From contig CALVJQ010000018.1 of the NCBI GenBank assembly GCA_944332265.1, positions 1 to 34,011 of the forward strand: a stretch of 34,011 bases of DNA, given 5' to 3'. The notes below the pieces were generated by a model. That model did no database searches. It was given only the letters and a program-made list of their open reading frames with translations, and was not told the origin of the DNA. Each line of letters begins with the position of its first letter. Position 1 is the stretch's first letter. This document shows positions 14,840-23,019 of the stretch, in pieces. This DNA is from an uncultured Bacilli bacterium (GTDB taxonomy: Bacteria > Bacillota_I > Bacilli_A > RF39 > UBA660). The translations under genes were made by a program, and so were the position numbers.

Positions 14840-16795
14840 ATGAGATTATTAAAAAAATTAAGTAAATTATTTATTATTGGGTTATTTATTTTATTCTTAG
14901 TTATTGGAGGATTATATACATATGCTTATTTTAGTCCTAAATTAGATATAAAAAATGCAAATCAATTTTATATTTATGATGATAAAGAAGAAATTGTTTA
15001 TCAAGGATCAGGAAATAATGATTGGGTAAGTTTAGATGAAATTTCACCATATTTTATTGAAGCTGTTTTAAGTACAGAAGATAAAAACTTTTATAAGCAT
15101 CATGGTTTTGATTATTTACGTATTATTAAAGCAATGTATACTAATATAGTTAGTGGTAGAATAGTTCAAGGAGCATCAACTATAAGTCAGCAATATATAA
15201 AAAATATGTATTTAGATTTTGATAAAACTTGGCAAAGAAAGATTGAAGAAGCTTTTTTAACTTTAAGATTAGAGGTTCAATATGAAAAAGATGAGATTTT
15301 AGAAGGATATTTAAATACAATTAATTTTGGACAAGGTAATTATGGCATTGAAAATGCTAGTAATTTTTATTTTAATAAATCAGCTAAAGATTTAACTTTA
15401 GAAGAAGCTATTATCTTAGCAGGAGTTCCTAAAGCTCCTAATAAGTATAATCCTGTTACAGATTATGAAAAAGCTTTAGATAGAGGTAAAATTATTGCTA
15501 AGTTAATGTTAAATAATGATGTAATTGATCAAAATACTTTTAATAATTTATTTAAAGAGGATATTAGTATTTATGGTAGAAGAAATGATGATAATTTAAA
15601 TATGTTAATGTATTATCAAGATGCTGTTTATAATGAATTAGAAACACTTGAAGAGATACCAGATTCACTTATTGAAGCTGGAGGAATAAAAGTTTATACT
15701 TCTTTAAATTTAAATGCACAGAAGATAATGGAAGAGAATATTTTAAAATATATGGATGATAATGAAGAAAGTATGCAAGTAGCTAGTATAATTATAAATC
15801 CTAAAACTGGAGGAGTTATGGCTTTAACTGGTGGTTTGGATTATGCTAAAAGTCAATTTAATCGTGCTACACAAAGTTCAAGACAAGTTGGTTCAGCAAT
15901 AAAACCTTTTTTATATTATGCGGCTTTGGAAAATGGCATGGTTTCAAGTTCTACATTTTTATCTGAACCAACTACTTTTATGTTTTCTACTAATCAATCT
16001 TATTCACCTGCAAATTATAATGAAAAATATGCTAATAAAAATATTACTATGGCAGCTGCTTTAGCTTATTCCGATAATATTTATGCTGTTAAAACTCATT
16101 TGTTTTTAGGAGAAGAAACTTTAGTTAATACTGCGAAAAGAATGGGAATTGAAACTGAATTATCCCCTATTCCATCTTTGGCATTAGGAACTTGTGGTTT
16201 AAGCATGTTTGATTTTGCTAGAGGATATACTACTTTAGCTAGTGGAGGCTATAAAAGAAATCTTTCTTTTATATTAAGAGTTGAAGATATGGAAGGTAAT
16301 GTTCTTTATGAAAAAAAGAATGATAATAATTTGGTATTAAATGAGTCTTATACATATATTTTAAATGAAATGATGACAGGTACTTATAATTCTAGTTTTA
16401 TTGATTATAATACTCCTACTGTTATGAGTATTGCTGGGAAAATATCTAATAAGTATGCAATAAAAACAGGGTCTTCTGGTACTGATTGTTGGATGGTAGG
16501 ATATAATCCTAATGTTTTAATGATGGTATGGAATGGATATGATGATAATAAAGGATTAGAAGTAAAAGATGGAACTATTTCTAAAAACATATGGGTTGAT
16601 ACTGTTGAAAATTTAGAAATCGATAATGAATGGTATCAAAAACCAGATAATGTAATTGGAGTTCCATTAAATGCTATAACAGGTGAAGAAACAGAAGACT
16701 CTACAAAAACAGCGATTTTTTATTATGTTAATGGTAGTGAATACAATAATCAAAATACAGAGTTTGTTTTTAAAGAAAAAGAAAAAGCTAATTAA
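14840..16795 (+). CDS. Class A penicillin-binding protein (transglycosylase/transpeptidase)
   Basis: Bifunctional PBPs polymerise lipid II and cross-link peptidoglycan outside the membrane. A basic N-terminus and one membrane helix (about 10-30) precede the GT51 domain with STEDKNFYKHHGFD (catalytic Glu), QGASTISQQYIKN and RKIEEAFLTLRLE. The transpeptidase domain has SAIK (SxxK, in SRQVGSAIKPF), SDN (SxN, in AYSDNIYAV) and KTGSSGTD (KTG). I prefer the ATG at 14840 (MRLLKKL), which has GGGTG at a good distance; an ATG at 14828 has no ribosome-binding site. Whether it is a vegetative PBP1 or a sporulation PBP (PbpF/PbpG-like) cannot be told. It runs against the expected fork, divergent from ywiB and convergent with noc. 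Confidence 0.95.
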   Translation: MRLLKKLSKLFIIGLFILFLVIGGLYTYAYFSPKLDIKNANQFYIYDDKEEIVYQGSGNNDWVSLDEISPYFIEAVLSTEDKNFYKHHGFDYLRIIKAMYTNIVSGRIVQGASTISQQYIKNMYLDFDKTWQRKIEEAFLTLRLEVQYEKDEILEGYLNTINFGQGNYGIENASNFYFNKSAKDLTLEEAIILAGVPKAPNKYNPVTDYEKALDRGKIIAKLMLNNDVIDQNTFNNLFKEDISIYGRRNDDNLNMLMYYQDAVYNELETLEEIPDSLIEAGGIKVYTSLNLNAQKIMEENILKYMDDNEESMQVASIIINPKTGGVMALTGGLDYAKSQFNRATQSSRQVGSAIKPFLYYAALENGMVSSSTFLSEPTTFMFSTNQSYSPANYNEKYANKNITMAAALAYSDNIYAVKTHLFLGEETLVNTAKRMGIETELSPIPSLALGTCGLSMFDFARGYTTLASGGYKRNLSFILRVEDMEGNVLYEKKNDNNLVLNESYTYILNEMMTGTYNSSFIDYNTPTVMSIAGKISNKYAIKTGSSGTDCWMVGYNPNVLMMVWNGYDDNKGLEVKDGTISKNIWVDTVENLEIDNEWYQKPDNVIGVPLNAITGEETEDSTKTAIFYYVNGSEYNNQNTEFVFKEKEKAN

Positions 16796-16805
16796 TTAGC
16801 TTTTT
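16782..16805. terminator. Bidirectional terminator between the PBP gene and noc
   Basis: This is a perfect 24-base palindrome with arms AAAAAGCTAATT / AATTAGCTTTTT, giving a stem with A and T tracts in both directions. The PBP stop codon (16793-16795) sits at its centre and the noc stop (16804-16806) touches its edge, so one element ends both convergent genes. Confidence 0.88.
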
Positions 16806-18285
16806 AGTCTTTATGAATATGCAAAGTTATCTGATAATAACTATCAAAATCTATTTCTTCTACATCAATAAAGAATCCTTGACTTCCTAGTCCTTCAATA
16901 CATGTTCTAACTGTAGAAATTGCATCTTTTAATCCTTTTTCTTTATTCTCTACTTGTTGTTCTTTATATTCTGGAGTAAGTTTTTCAACAGAATCCATAG
17001 GATCTACTAAGTTTTCTTGAGTATTAATAGTAATTTCTTTAGGTGGTTCTGATATAGGAGTGAAAAACTTATTATTAGGATTTAAATCTAAATTTTGATT
17101 AATATTGGGTTGATTTGTAAATGTATTTAAATTAGGTTTAATCTCAGGTTTAGGAATTGTTGTAGGATTTTGGAAAGTTGGAATCTCAGTTGAATTATTT
17201 AAATCAACAAATGAATTATTCATAGTTGGTGCATCAAATACTTCAAAATTATTATTTTGATTTGATTGAGGTGCCATTCCTTGAAGATTCATATTATTAG
17301 TTGAATCTTGTTGATTTTGATTGAAAAATTTATTGTCATTTAAAGAATTACTTAGATTTTCACTAGAAACAAATGTACTAGCAGAATTTGGAGTTGCGAT
17401 ATTAAATTCTGGAATTGTAGTTGCTGTTGTAAATGAATTTTGAATATTTTCTGTTGGTTGTGTATAGGTTGGAAAAGGAGATGGCGATATTGGTTGCTCT
17501 ATTTGAGGAGCTGTCTGCTCTTCTAAAGTATCTAATGTTTCTATTGGTTGATTATTTTGTTCTTGATTACTCATTTTATTAGCAACACTGATATCGACAG
17601 CATTGGCTTTTATATCTTCAATACTTGGAGTTGATGAAACTAGTGGCACATCTCCCCCTGAATCATCGGCTATTTCCCCACTATCTCTTAATTTTTTTAA
17701 TTCTAGATCTAATTGTCTTACAGTTAGTCTTTCATTTATTATACGATGAAGCCACTCTCTTTGAGCTGCTTTATCTGGTAAACTAAGTAAAGTTCTAGCA
17801 TGTCTTTCAGATATTTTTTCTTCAAGAAGAGCTTGTTGAACTTCTTCATCTAAGTTTAATAAACGAAGTTTGTTGGCGACTGCTGGTTGAGATAATCCCA
17901 TTCTTTTAGCAAGTTGTTCTTGAGTTAAATATCCTTTATCTAAAAGATTTTTATATGATCTAGCTTCTTCTATTGGTGTTAAATCTCTTCTTTGAACATT
18001 TTCTACTAATGCTACTTCGGCTGATTTATTGTCGTCAATATTAGCAACAACAGCTGGTACAGTTGATAAACCTGCCATTTGGGCAGCTTTATATCTTCTT
18101 TCGCCAGCAATTATTTCATATTTATCTCCTAATTTTCTTAAAACTAATGGTTGAATTATACCATGTTCTCTTATGGAATCTGATAATTCTTTTAATCCTT
18201 GTTCGTCAAAATTTAAACGTGGTTGAAATCTATTAGGTATTATATCTTCAATATGTACTTGAAGTACTGTTGATTCTAAATTCAT
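16804..18285 (-). CDS. noc: Nucleoid occlusion protein Noc (ParB family) with a long disordered insert
   Basis: Noc binds scattered sites, spreads as a CTP-dependent clamp, and blocks division over the nucleoid. Of 493 residues, 6-105 form the ParB N-terminal CTPase domain (IIPNRFQPR, GERR at 61-64, ENVQRRDLTPIEEA). Residues 110-200 form the helix-turn-helix region. Residues 449-493 form the C-terminal dimerisation domain (GLKDAISTVRTCIEGLGSQG...YYQITLHI), which follows B. subtilis Noc closely. Noc-type specificity positions are Gln133, Lys139, Asn144 and Arg161. Residues 205-448 are an unusual Asn/Gln/Pro/Thr-rich low-complexity linker. The N-terminal amphipathic membrane helix of B. subtilis Noc is absent. 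AAAAGGGG precedes the ATG. It follows rsmG, as in Bacillus, but soj-spo0J do not follow. A Spo0J-type ParB is less likely. Confidence 0.9.
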   Translation of the reverse strand: MNLESTVLQVHIEDIIPNRFQPRLNFDEQGLKELSDSIREHGIIQPLVLRKLGDKYEIIAGERRYKAAQMAGLSTVPAVVANIDDNKSAEVALVENVQRRDLTPIEEARSYKNLLDKGYLTQEQLAKRMGLSQPAVANKLRLLNLDEEVQQALLEEKISERHARTLLSLPDKAAQREWLHRIINERLTVRQLDLELKKLRDSGEIADDSGGDVPLVSSTPSIEDIKANAVDISVANKMSNQEQNNQPIETLDTLEEQTAPQIEQPISPSPFPTYTQPTENIQNSFTTATTIPEFNIATPNSASTFVSSENLSNSLNDNKFFNQNQQDSTNNMNLQGMAPQSNQNNNFEVFDAPTMNNSFVDLNNSTEIPTFQNPTTIPKPEIKPNLNTFTNQPNINQNLDLNPNNKFFTPISEPPKEITINTQENLVDPMDSVEKLTPEYKEQQVENKEKGLKDAISTVRTCIEGLGSQGFFIDVEEIDFDSYYQITLHIHKD

Positions 18286-18342
18286 TAAATCAGCCCCTTT
18301 TATGATAAGTATCCTATTATTAATAATACATTATTTACTTGA

Positions 18343-19050
18343 TTATTTCAATGGTTTCTTAATTATTTTTTCGTATCTTCTTGGATATACATTTGGTGTA
18401 TTTTTTATTTTTTTTATTACAACAATATTTCGTCCGCTATCTTCAATTGGTAAATTAAATTCAATATTTTTTTCAATTTTTCCACCTAAAATTGAAATAG
18501 CATTTTGAGCATCGATTATCTCTTCTTTATTTGAGCCTTTTAAAGCAATAAAATAATAATCTTTTTTTACTAGTGGTAAACATAATTCAGCTAAAATATT
18601 CATGTTGCTTACTGCTCTAGCAGTCACAATTTCAAATGTTTCACGATTTTTTTGACAAAATTCTTCTGCTCTTCCATGAAAGAAATTAATATTTGTTAAA
18701 TTTAATTTTTCAGCTAATTGCTGTAAGAATGTTATTTTTTTATTGTTAGAATCTAGAAGAGTAATATTTAAATGGGGAAAAACTATTTTTAGTACCATGC
18801 CAGGAAATCCAGCTCCAGTTCCAATATCTATTAAGTTATGATATTTAGATAAATCTAATCCTTTAACAATTGTTAATGAATCATAAAAATGTTTTAGGTA
18901 TACTTGATTTTCTTCTTTGATAGCAGTTAAATTTGTATGTTGATTATATTCAATGAGAAAGTGACAATAATAATCTAAATCACTAATTTGTTTAGGAGTT
19001 AAATTTATGTTTAATTTTTGTAATTCAATAATAAAATTTTCTTTATTCAT
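18343..19050 (-). CDS. rsmG: 16S rRNA (guanine-N7) methyltransferase RsmG
   Basis: RsmG (GidB) methylates N7 of G527 in 16S rRNA using S-adenosylmethionine; its loss gives low-level streptomycin resistance elsewhere. The 235-residue length fits. Residues 73-84 contain the SAM motif LIDIGTGAGFPG; FHGRAEEF and VTARAVSNMNILAELCLPL are also family features. Its ATG lies inside the end of mnmG (8-base overlap, ATGAATAA), so translation is coupled. noc follows 57 bases later. Confidence 0.97.
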   Translation of the reverse strand: MNKENFIIELQKLNINLTPKQISDLDYYCHFLIEYNQHTNLTAIKEENQVYLKHFYDSLTIVKGLDLSKYHNLIDIGTGAGFPGMVLKIVFPHLNITLLDSNNKKITFLQQLAEKLNLTNINFFHGRAEEFCQKNRETFEIVTARAVSNMNILAELCLPLVKKDYYFIALKGSNKEEIIDAQNAISILGGKIEKNIEFNLPIEDSGRNIVVIKKIKNTPNVYPRRYEKIIKKPLK

Positions 19051-20911
19051 CTTTACTATATTCCTTCTTTAAATAAACTGAAAGTATTGATATGTCACTT
19101 GGATTTACTCCACTTATCCTTATAGCTTGTGCTATTGTTTTAGGACGAACTTCTTTTAGTTTTTGACGAGCTTCTGAAGCTATATTAGTAATTTTGTCAT
19201 AATCAATATCATTTGGTATTTGTTTTTTTTCTAATTTTAGCATTTTTTCTGCTTCTTTTATTGATTTATTAATATATCCTTCATATTTTAAATTAATACT
19301 TACTTGTTCTTTGATTTCTTCAGAAAATGGAATATCTATTAAATTACTTAAAAATTCCATAGTTATTTCAGGTCTTTTTATAAGTTGTTCTAAACTTAAA
19401 GAAGAATTTGGAACTTGAAAGCTATGAAGATCAAATTGTTCTTTTATTTTTGGAGTTATTTTTAACTTTGTTTTTTGCATATATTTTTTTAACTCAGATA
19501 TGGCTTTTTCTTTTGTTTTTAAGTTATTTAATTGGTTATCATTTATCATACCAACATCATAGCCATAGTGGCGTAATCTTAAATCAGCATTATCACTTCT
19601 TAAAAGTAATCTAAATTCTGCTCTACTAGTTAATAAACGATAAGGATCTCTTATTCCTTTTGTAATTAAATCATCTATTAATACTCCAATATAAGCATCT
19701 GATCTTTTTAATATTAATGGGTCTTTTTTTTCTAATTTTAAAGATGCATTAATACCTGCCATTAACCCTTGACAAGCTGCTTCTTCATAACCACTTGTTC
19801 CATTAATTTGACCAGCTGTATATAGATTATTTAATATTTTAGTTTCTAATGATGCATTTAACTGCGTAGGATATATAGCATCATATTCTATAGCATAACC
19901 GTATTTTAATATTTTAGCATTTTCTAATCCTGCTAAACTGTGAACCATTTGTTCTTGAACTTCTGGAGGCATTGATGTAGAAAATCCTTGTAAATAGATA
20001 TCATCATAATATCGGCTTTCTGGTTCTAAAAATAGTTGATGTTTTTCTTTATCAGCAAATCTTACTACTTTATCTTCTATTGAAGGACAATAACGAGGTC
20101 CAATACCTTCGATATCGTCTAAAGCACCATACATACTTGATTTATTTAAATTATCTCTTATTATTTGATGAGTTTTGGCATTAGTATATGTTAAATAGCA
20201 TGGTTCTTGATCTTCTATGTTATAACATGGTTCTAAATCAAAGCTAAAAGTATGATATTCACTATCACCTGGTTCTATTTTTGTTTTAGAAAAGTCAATA
20301 GTTTTACGATCTAGTCTTTGAGGAGTACCTGTTTTTAATCTAATTATTTTAAAACCATATTTTTTAAGATTATCACTTAAATAGTTCGATGGTTGTTCTC
20401 CATGAGGTCCTTTTCTAGTTCTGGTATTTCCAACTAAAATATCAGCTTTTAAGTATGTACCAGTTGTTAAAATTACAATTTGAGAATGTATTTTAGTTCC
20501 ATCTTCAAGAATTATTCCTTTAACTGTATTGTTATCAACAATTAAATCTTCAACCATTCCTTCTTTTATTTCTAAATTAGGATATTTATTTAATTGGTTA
20601 AGCATTTCTTTAGGATATGTTATTTTATCTCCTTGAGCCCTTAAAGACTGAACTGCTGGACCTTTAGCACTATTTAACATTTTTATTTGGAGATGAGTTT
20701 TGTCTGCGACTACTCCCATTAAACCTCCTAAGGCATCTATTTCTCTAACTACGATTCCTTTTGCACTACCACCAATATGGGGATTACAAGGCATATCTGC
20801 TATATTTTTTATATTACTCGTAATTAACAATGTTTTATGACCTTTTTTAGCAGCAGCATTGGCTGCTTCACAACCAGCATGACCTGCTCCAACTATTATA
20901 ATTTCATACAT
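19043..20911 (-). CDS. mnmG: tRNA uridine-5-carboxymethylaminomethyl enzyme MnmG
   Basis: MnmG (GidA) works with MnmE to place the cmnm5 group on the wobble uridine of certain tRNAs, using FAD, NADH and a methylene-folate carbon. The 622-residue length is typical. The N-terminus carries the FAD fold VGAGHAGCEAA (7-17), then MPCNPHIGGSAKG, LKTGTPQRLD and GQINGTSGYEEAACQGLMAG. The C-terminal helical MnmE-binding part ends SGVNPSDISILSVYLKK. I chose the ATG at 20911; an in-frame GTG three codons earlier overlaps the AAGGG ribosome-binding site. It follows mnmE by 17 bases. Confidence 0.98.
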   Translation of the reverse strand: MYEIIIVGAGHAGCEAANAAAKKGHKTLLITSNIKNIADMPCNPHIGGSAKGIVVREIDALGGLMGVVADKTHLQIKMLNSAKGPAVQSLRAQGDKITYPKEMLNQLNKYPNLEIKEGMVEDLIVDNNTVKGIILEDGTKIHSQIVILTTGTYLKADILVGNTRTRKGPHGEQPSNYLSDNLKKYGFKIIRLKTGTPQRLDRKTIDFSKTKIEPGDSEYHTFSFDLEPCYNIEDQEPCYLTYTNAKTHQIIRDNLNKSSMYGALDDIEGIGPRYCPSIEDKVVRFADKEKHQLFLEPESRYYDDIYLQGFSTSMPPEVQEQMVHSLAGLENAKILKYGYAIEYDAIYPTQLNASLETKILNNLYTAGQINGTSGYEEAACQGLMAGINASLKLEKKDPLILKRSDAYIGVLIDDLITKGIRDPYRLLTSRAEFRLLLRSDNADLRLRHYGYDVGMINDNQLNNLKTKEKAISELKKYMQKTKLKITPKIKEQFDLHSFQVPNSSLSLEQLIKRPEITMEFLSNLIDIPFSEEIKEQVSINLKYEGYINKSIKEAEKMLKLEKKQIPNDIDYDKITNIASEARQKLKEVRPKTIAQAIRISGVNPSDISILSVYLKKEYSKDE

Positions 20912-20928
20912 GTTATTCACACCCTTTT

Positions 20929-22293
20929 TTATTTCCCTAAACAGAATCTACTAAACATTTGATCTAATAATTCTTCTTCGTAAGTAGTTCCATTAATTGT
21001 TCCTAATTTTTCCCATATATTTTTTAAATCAAGTTCTATCATATCTATTGGGAAATTATTTCCCAAACCTTTTTCAACTTCTTTTATTGATTCTAAACAT
21101 GATTCTAAAATACTTATACTACGTGAGTTACTTAAGTATGTAGGATCTGACATTTCAATTTGGGAAATATTAAATATTTGTATTATTTTATTTTTTAATT
21201 CTTCAATTCCTTGATTATTTTTTATACTCATGTTAATAATTTTATCCTTATCAACAGGTAACTCAGATAGTTTAAATTTTCTAGGTAAATCTGTTTTATT
21301 TATAATTACAACATAGTTTTTATCTTTTAATTTAGATAGTAATTCTTTTATATCATCTGATAATGGTTCATTATTATTAAGGACAAATAGTATTAAATCT
21401 GATTCTTCCATCATTTTTAAACTTTTTTCAACACCAATTGATTCTATTATATCTTCTGTTTCTCTAATACCGGCGGTATCGATAATATTTAAAATTATAC
21501 CATTTAAGGAAATCTGCCCTTCAACTATATCTCTTGTTGTTCCTGCAATATCAGTAACTATAGCTTTTTCTTCTTCAAGTAATTGATTTAAAAGACTACT
21601 TTTGCCAACATTTGGGCGACCAATTATTGATGTTTTTATTCCATCTTTTATTATTTTACCATTACGACTTTCTTTTATTATTTTACTTATTTTTTCTTTA
21701 ATATTATTTATTTTAGGAATTAAGATATCGTTTGTAATTATATCAACGTCATCATATTCTGGATAATCAATGTTAACATTTATATTAGAAATAATCTGAA
21801 TCATTTCATCACGTAAATCATTAATAAGATTAGATACTTTACCTGTTATTTGGTTAGTTGCTAGCTCTCTTTGAGTATTAGTTTTAGCATTAATCATGTC
21901 CATTACAGCTTCGGCTTCTAATAAGTCAATGCGTCCATTTAAGAATGCTCTTTTAGTAAATTCACCTGGTTCAGCTAAACGACAACCATTTGTTAGTAAT
22001 AATTCTAGGACTTTATTAGTAGAAGCTATGCCACCATGTGTGTTTATTTCAACTGTATTTTCTGTGGTAAAAGTTTTAGGTGCGTGCATTACTGATACTA
22101 ATACTTCATCTATTATTTTTTGATTTTTATCGATTATGTAGCCATAATTTATCGTATGAGATTCAACTTTATTTAAATTTTTACCTTTAAATAATTTATT
22201 AACAATATTAATAGAATCTTCGCCACTAACCCTGATTATAGCTATTGCTCCTACTCCTTGACTTGTAGCTATTGCACATATTGTATCATTCAT
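20929..22293 (-). CDS. mnmE: tRNA modification GTPase MnmE
   Basis: MnmE (TrmE/ThdF) is the GTPase partner of MnmG. The 454-residue product has the folate-binding N-domain (MNDTICAIATSQGVGAIAIIRVSG), a helical domain, and an inserted G domain with GRPNVGKSSLLN (G1), GTTRD (G2), DTAG (G3) and NKTD (G4). It ends in the catalytic FCLGK motif. I chose the ATG at 22293 (MNDTICAI), which aligns with known N-termini and has GAAAGGA upstream; a longer reading begins 12 codons earlier without support. The promoter is an extended -10, and a Noc-binding-type palindrome lies about 40 bases upstream of it. Confidence 0.98.
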   Translation of the reverse strand: MNDTICAIATSQGVGAIAIIRVSGEDSINIVNKLFKGKNLNKVESHTINYGYIIDKNQKIIDEVLVSVMHAPKTFTTENTVEINTHGGIASTNKVLELLLTNGCRLAEPGEFTKRAFLNGRIDLLEAEAVMDMINAKTNTQRELATNQITGKVSNLINDLRDEMIQIISNINVNIDYPEYDDVDIITNDILIPKINNIKEKISKIIKESRNGKIIKDGIKTSIIGRPNVGKSSLLNQLLEEEKAIVTDIAGTTRDIVEGQISLNGIILNIIDTAGIRETEDIIESIGVEKSLKMMEESDLILFVLNNNEPLSDDIKELLSKLKDKNYVVIINKTDLPRKFKLSELPVDKDKIINMSIKNNQGIEELKNKIIQIFNISQIEMSDPTYLSNSRSISILESCLESIKEVEKGLGNNFPIDMIELDLKNIWEKLGTINGTTYEEELLDQMFSRFCLGK

Positions 22294-22317
22294 AAAATAC
22301 ACGTCCTTTCGGCACGT

Positions 22318-22326
22318 ATTATAGCA
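22318..22326 (-). promoter_or_regulatory. Extended -10 promoter of the mnmE operon
   Basis: The minus strand reads TGCTATAAT, a perfect TGnTATAAT, between the Noc-type palindrome and the mnmE start. It would drive mnmE-mnmG-rsmG-noc. Confidence 0.65.
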
Positions 22327-22359
22327 CAATTTAAGAACTTGGGAAATAATAAATTTAGT

Positions 22360-22385
22360 TAAATTATTTCCCGGGAAATAATTTA
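22360..22385. promoter_or_regulatory. Noc-binding site (NBS)-type palindrome
   Basis: The core ATTTCCCGGGAAAT (22366-22379) equals the consensus described for B. subtilis Noc-binding sites. It extends to a perfect 26-base palindrome (22360-22385). An extra half-site, GGGAAATAAT, lies at 22341-22350, and ATTTAGTTAA occurs on both sides (22353-22362 and 22381-22390). It lies between jag and mnmE. Confidence 0.85.
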
Positions 22386-22391
22386 GTTAAT

Positions 22392-22418
22392 AAAAAAAGA
22401 GGATTATTCATCCTCTTT
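22392..22418 (-). terminator. Intrinsic terminator of the rpmH-rnpA-yidC-jag operon
   Basis: On the minus strand AAAGAGGAT and ATCCTCTTT form a 9-bp stem over a 5-base loop, followed by T residues. The jag stop codon (22404-22406) overlaps the loop and the 5' arm encodes Lys-Glu-Asp. Confidence 0.88.
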
Positions 22419-23018
22419 ATATCTAATTACGATATGACGATTAGGCTCTTCACCTTCACTTAAAGTAGAAATATTTTTGAAATTAGATAAAGCATTATGT
22501 ATAATTCTTCTTTCATATGAATTCATATTATCTAAGCTTACATCTATTTTTGTTTTTTGAACTTCCTTAGCTATTCTTTTTGCTGTTCTTTCTAAATTAG
22601 AATTTTTCTTTTCTTTATAATTTTCAACATCAAGTAAGATGTATGGATATATACCTATTTCATTATGTACAATCTGACGAAGAATTGTTTGGATAGCTAT
22701 TAAAGTCTGTCCATTACGACCAATTAAAATATTATTGTTATCAGAATACATTTTAATGTTAATTTGTTCATCTCTAACAGTCGTTTCAAATTTTACATCT
22801 AATCCCATATTGCTTAACATTTCTTTTAATTTATCTTTAACAAAATCAGCAATATCACTATATTTTATAACACTACATTTATAAGTTGTAGCTTTAAATA
22901 ATTTTCCTTTGATTTCTTCTTCTTTAAGATAAACATCTTTTTCTTCTACATTTAAACTTTTTAAAGCTTTTTCTTTTGCTTCTTCTAATGTTTTTCCTTC
23001 AAATACTTCTAACTTCAT
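22404..23018 (-). CDS. jag: RNA-binding protein Jag/KhpB
   Basis: Jag (SpoIIIJ-associated, KhpB) is an RNA-binding protein linked to cell elongation and division. The 204-residue product has the N-terminal Jag_N domain (about 1-50, MKLEVFEGKTLEEAKEKAL...), a KH domain with NILIGRNGQTLIAIQTI (GxxG = GRNG), and a C-terminal R3H domain (ERRIIH). I chose the ATG at 23018: AGAGG, inside the last codons of yidC, is 8 bases upstream; the alternative TTG six codons earlier precedes that site. It follows yidC with a 1-base gap, the usual arrangement. Confidence 0.95.
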   Translation of the reverse strand: MKLEVFEGKTLEEAKEKALKSLNVEEKDVYLKEEEIKGKLFKATTYKCSVIKYSDIADFVKDKLKEMLSNMGLDVKFETTVRDEQINIKMYSDNNNILIGRNGQTLIAIQTILRQIVHNEIGIYPYILLDVENYKEKKNSNLERTAKRIAKEVQKTKIDVSLDNMNSYERRIIHNALSNFKNISTLSEGEEPNRHIVIRYKEDE

Positions 23019-23019
23019 T

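Noticed and set aside
22296..22320. A bulged hairpin with a GAAA loop covers the mnmE ribosome-binding site.
   Set aside because: Its 5' arm overlaps or directly abuts the -10 element, so it would lie mostly upstream of the transcript start and not form in the mRNA.
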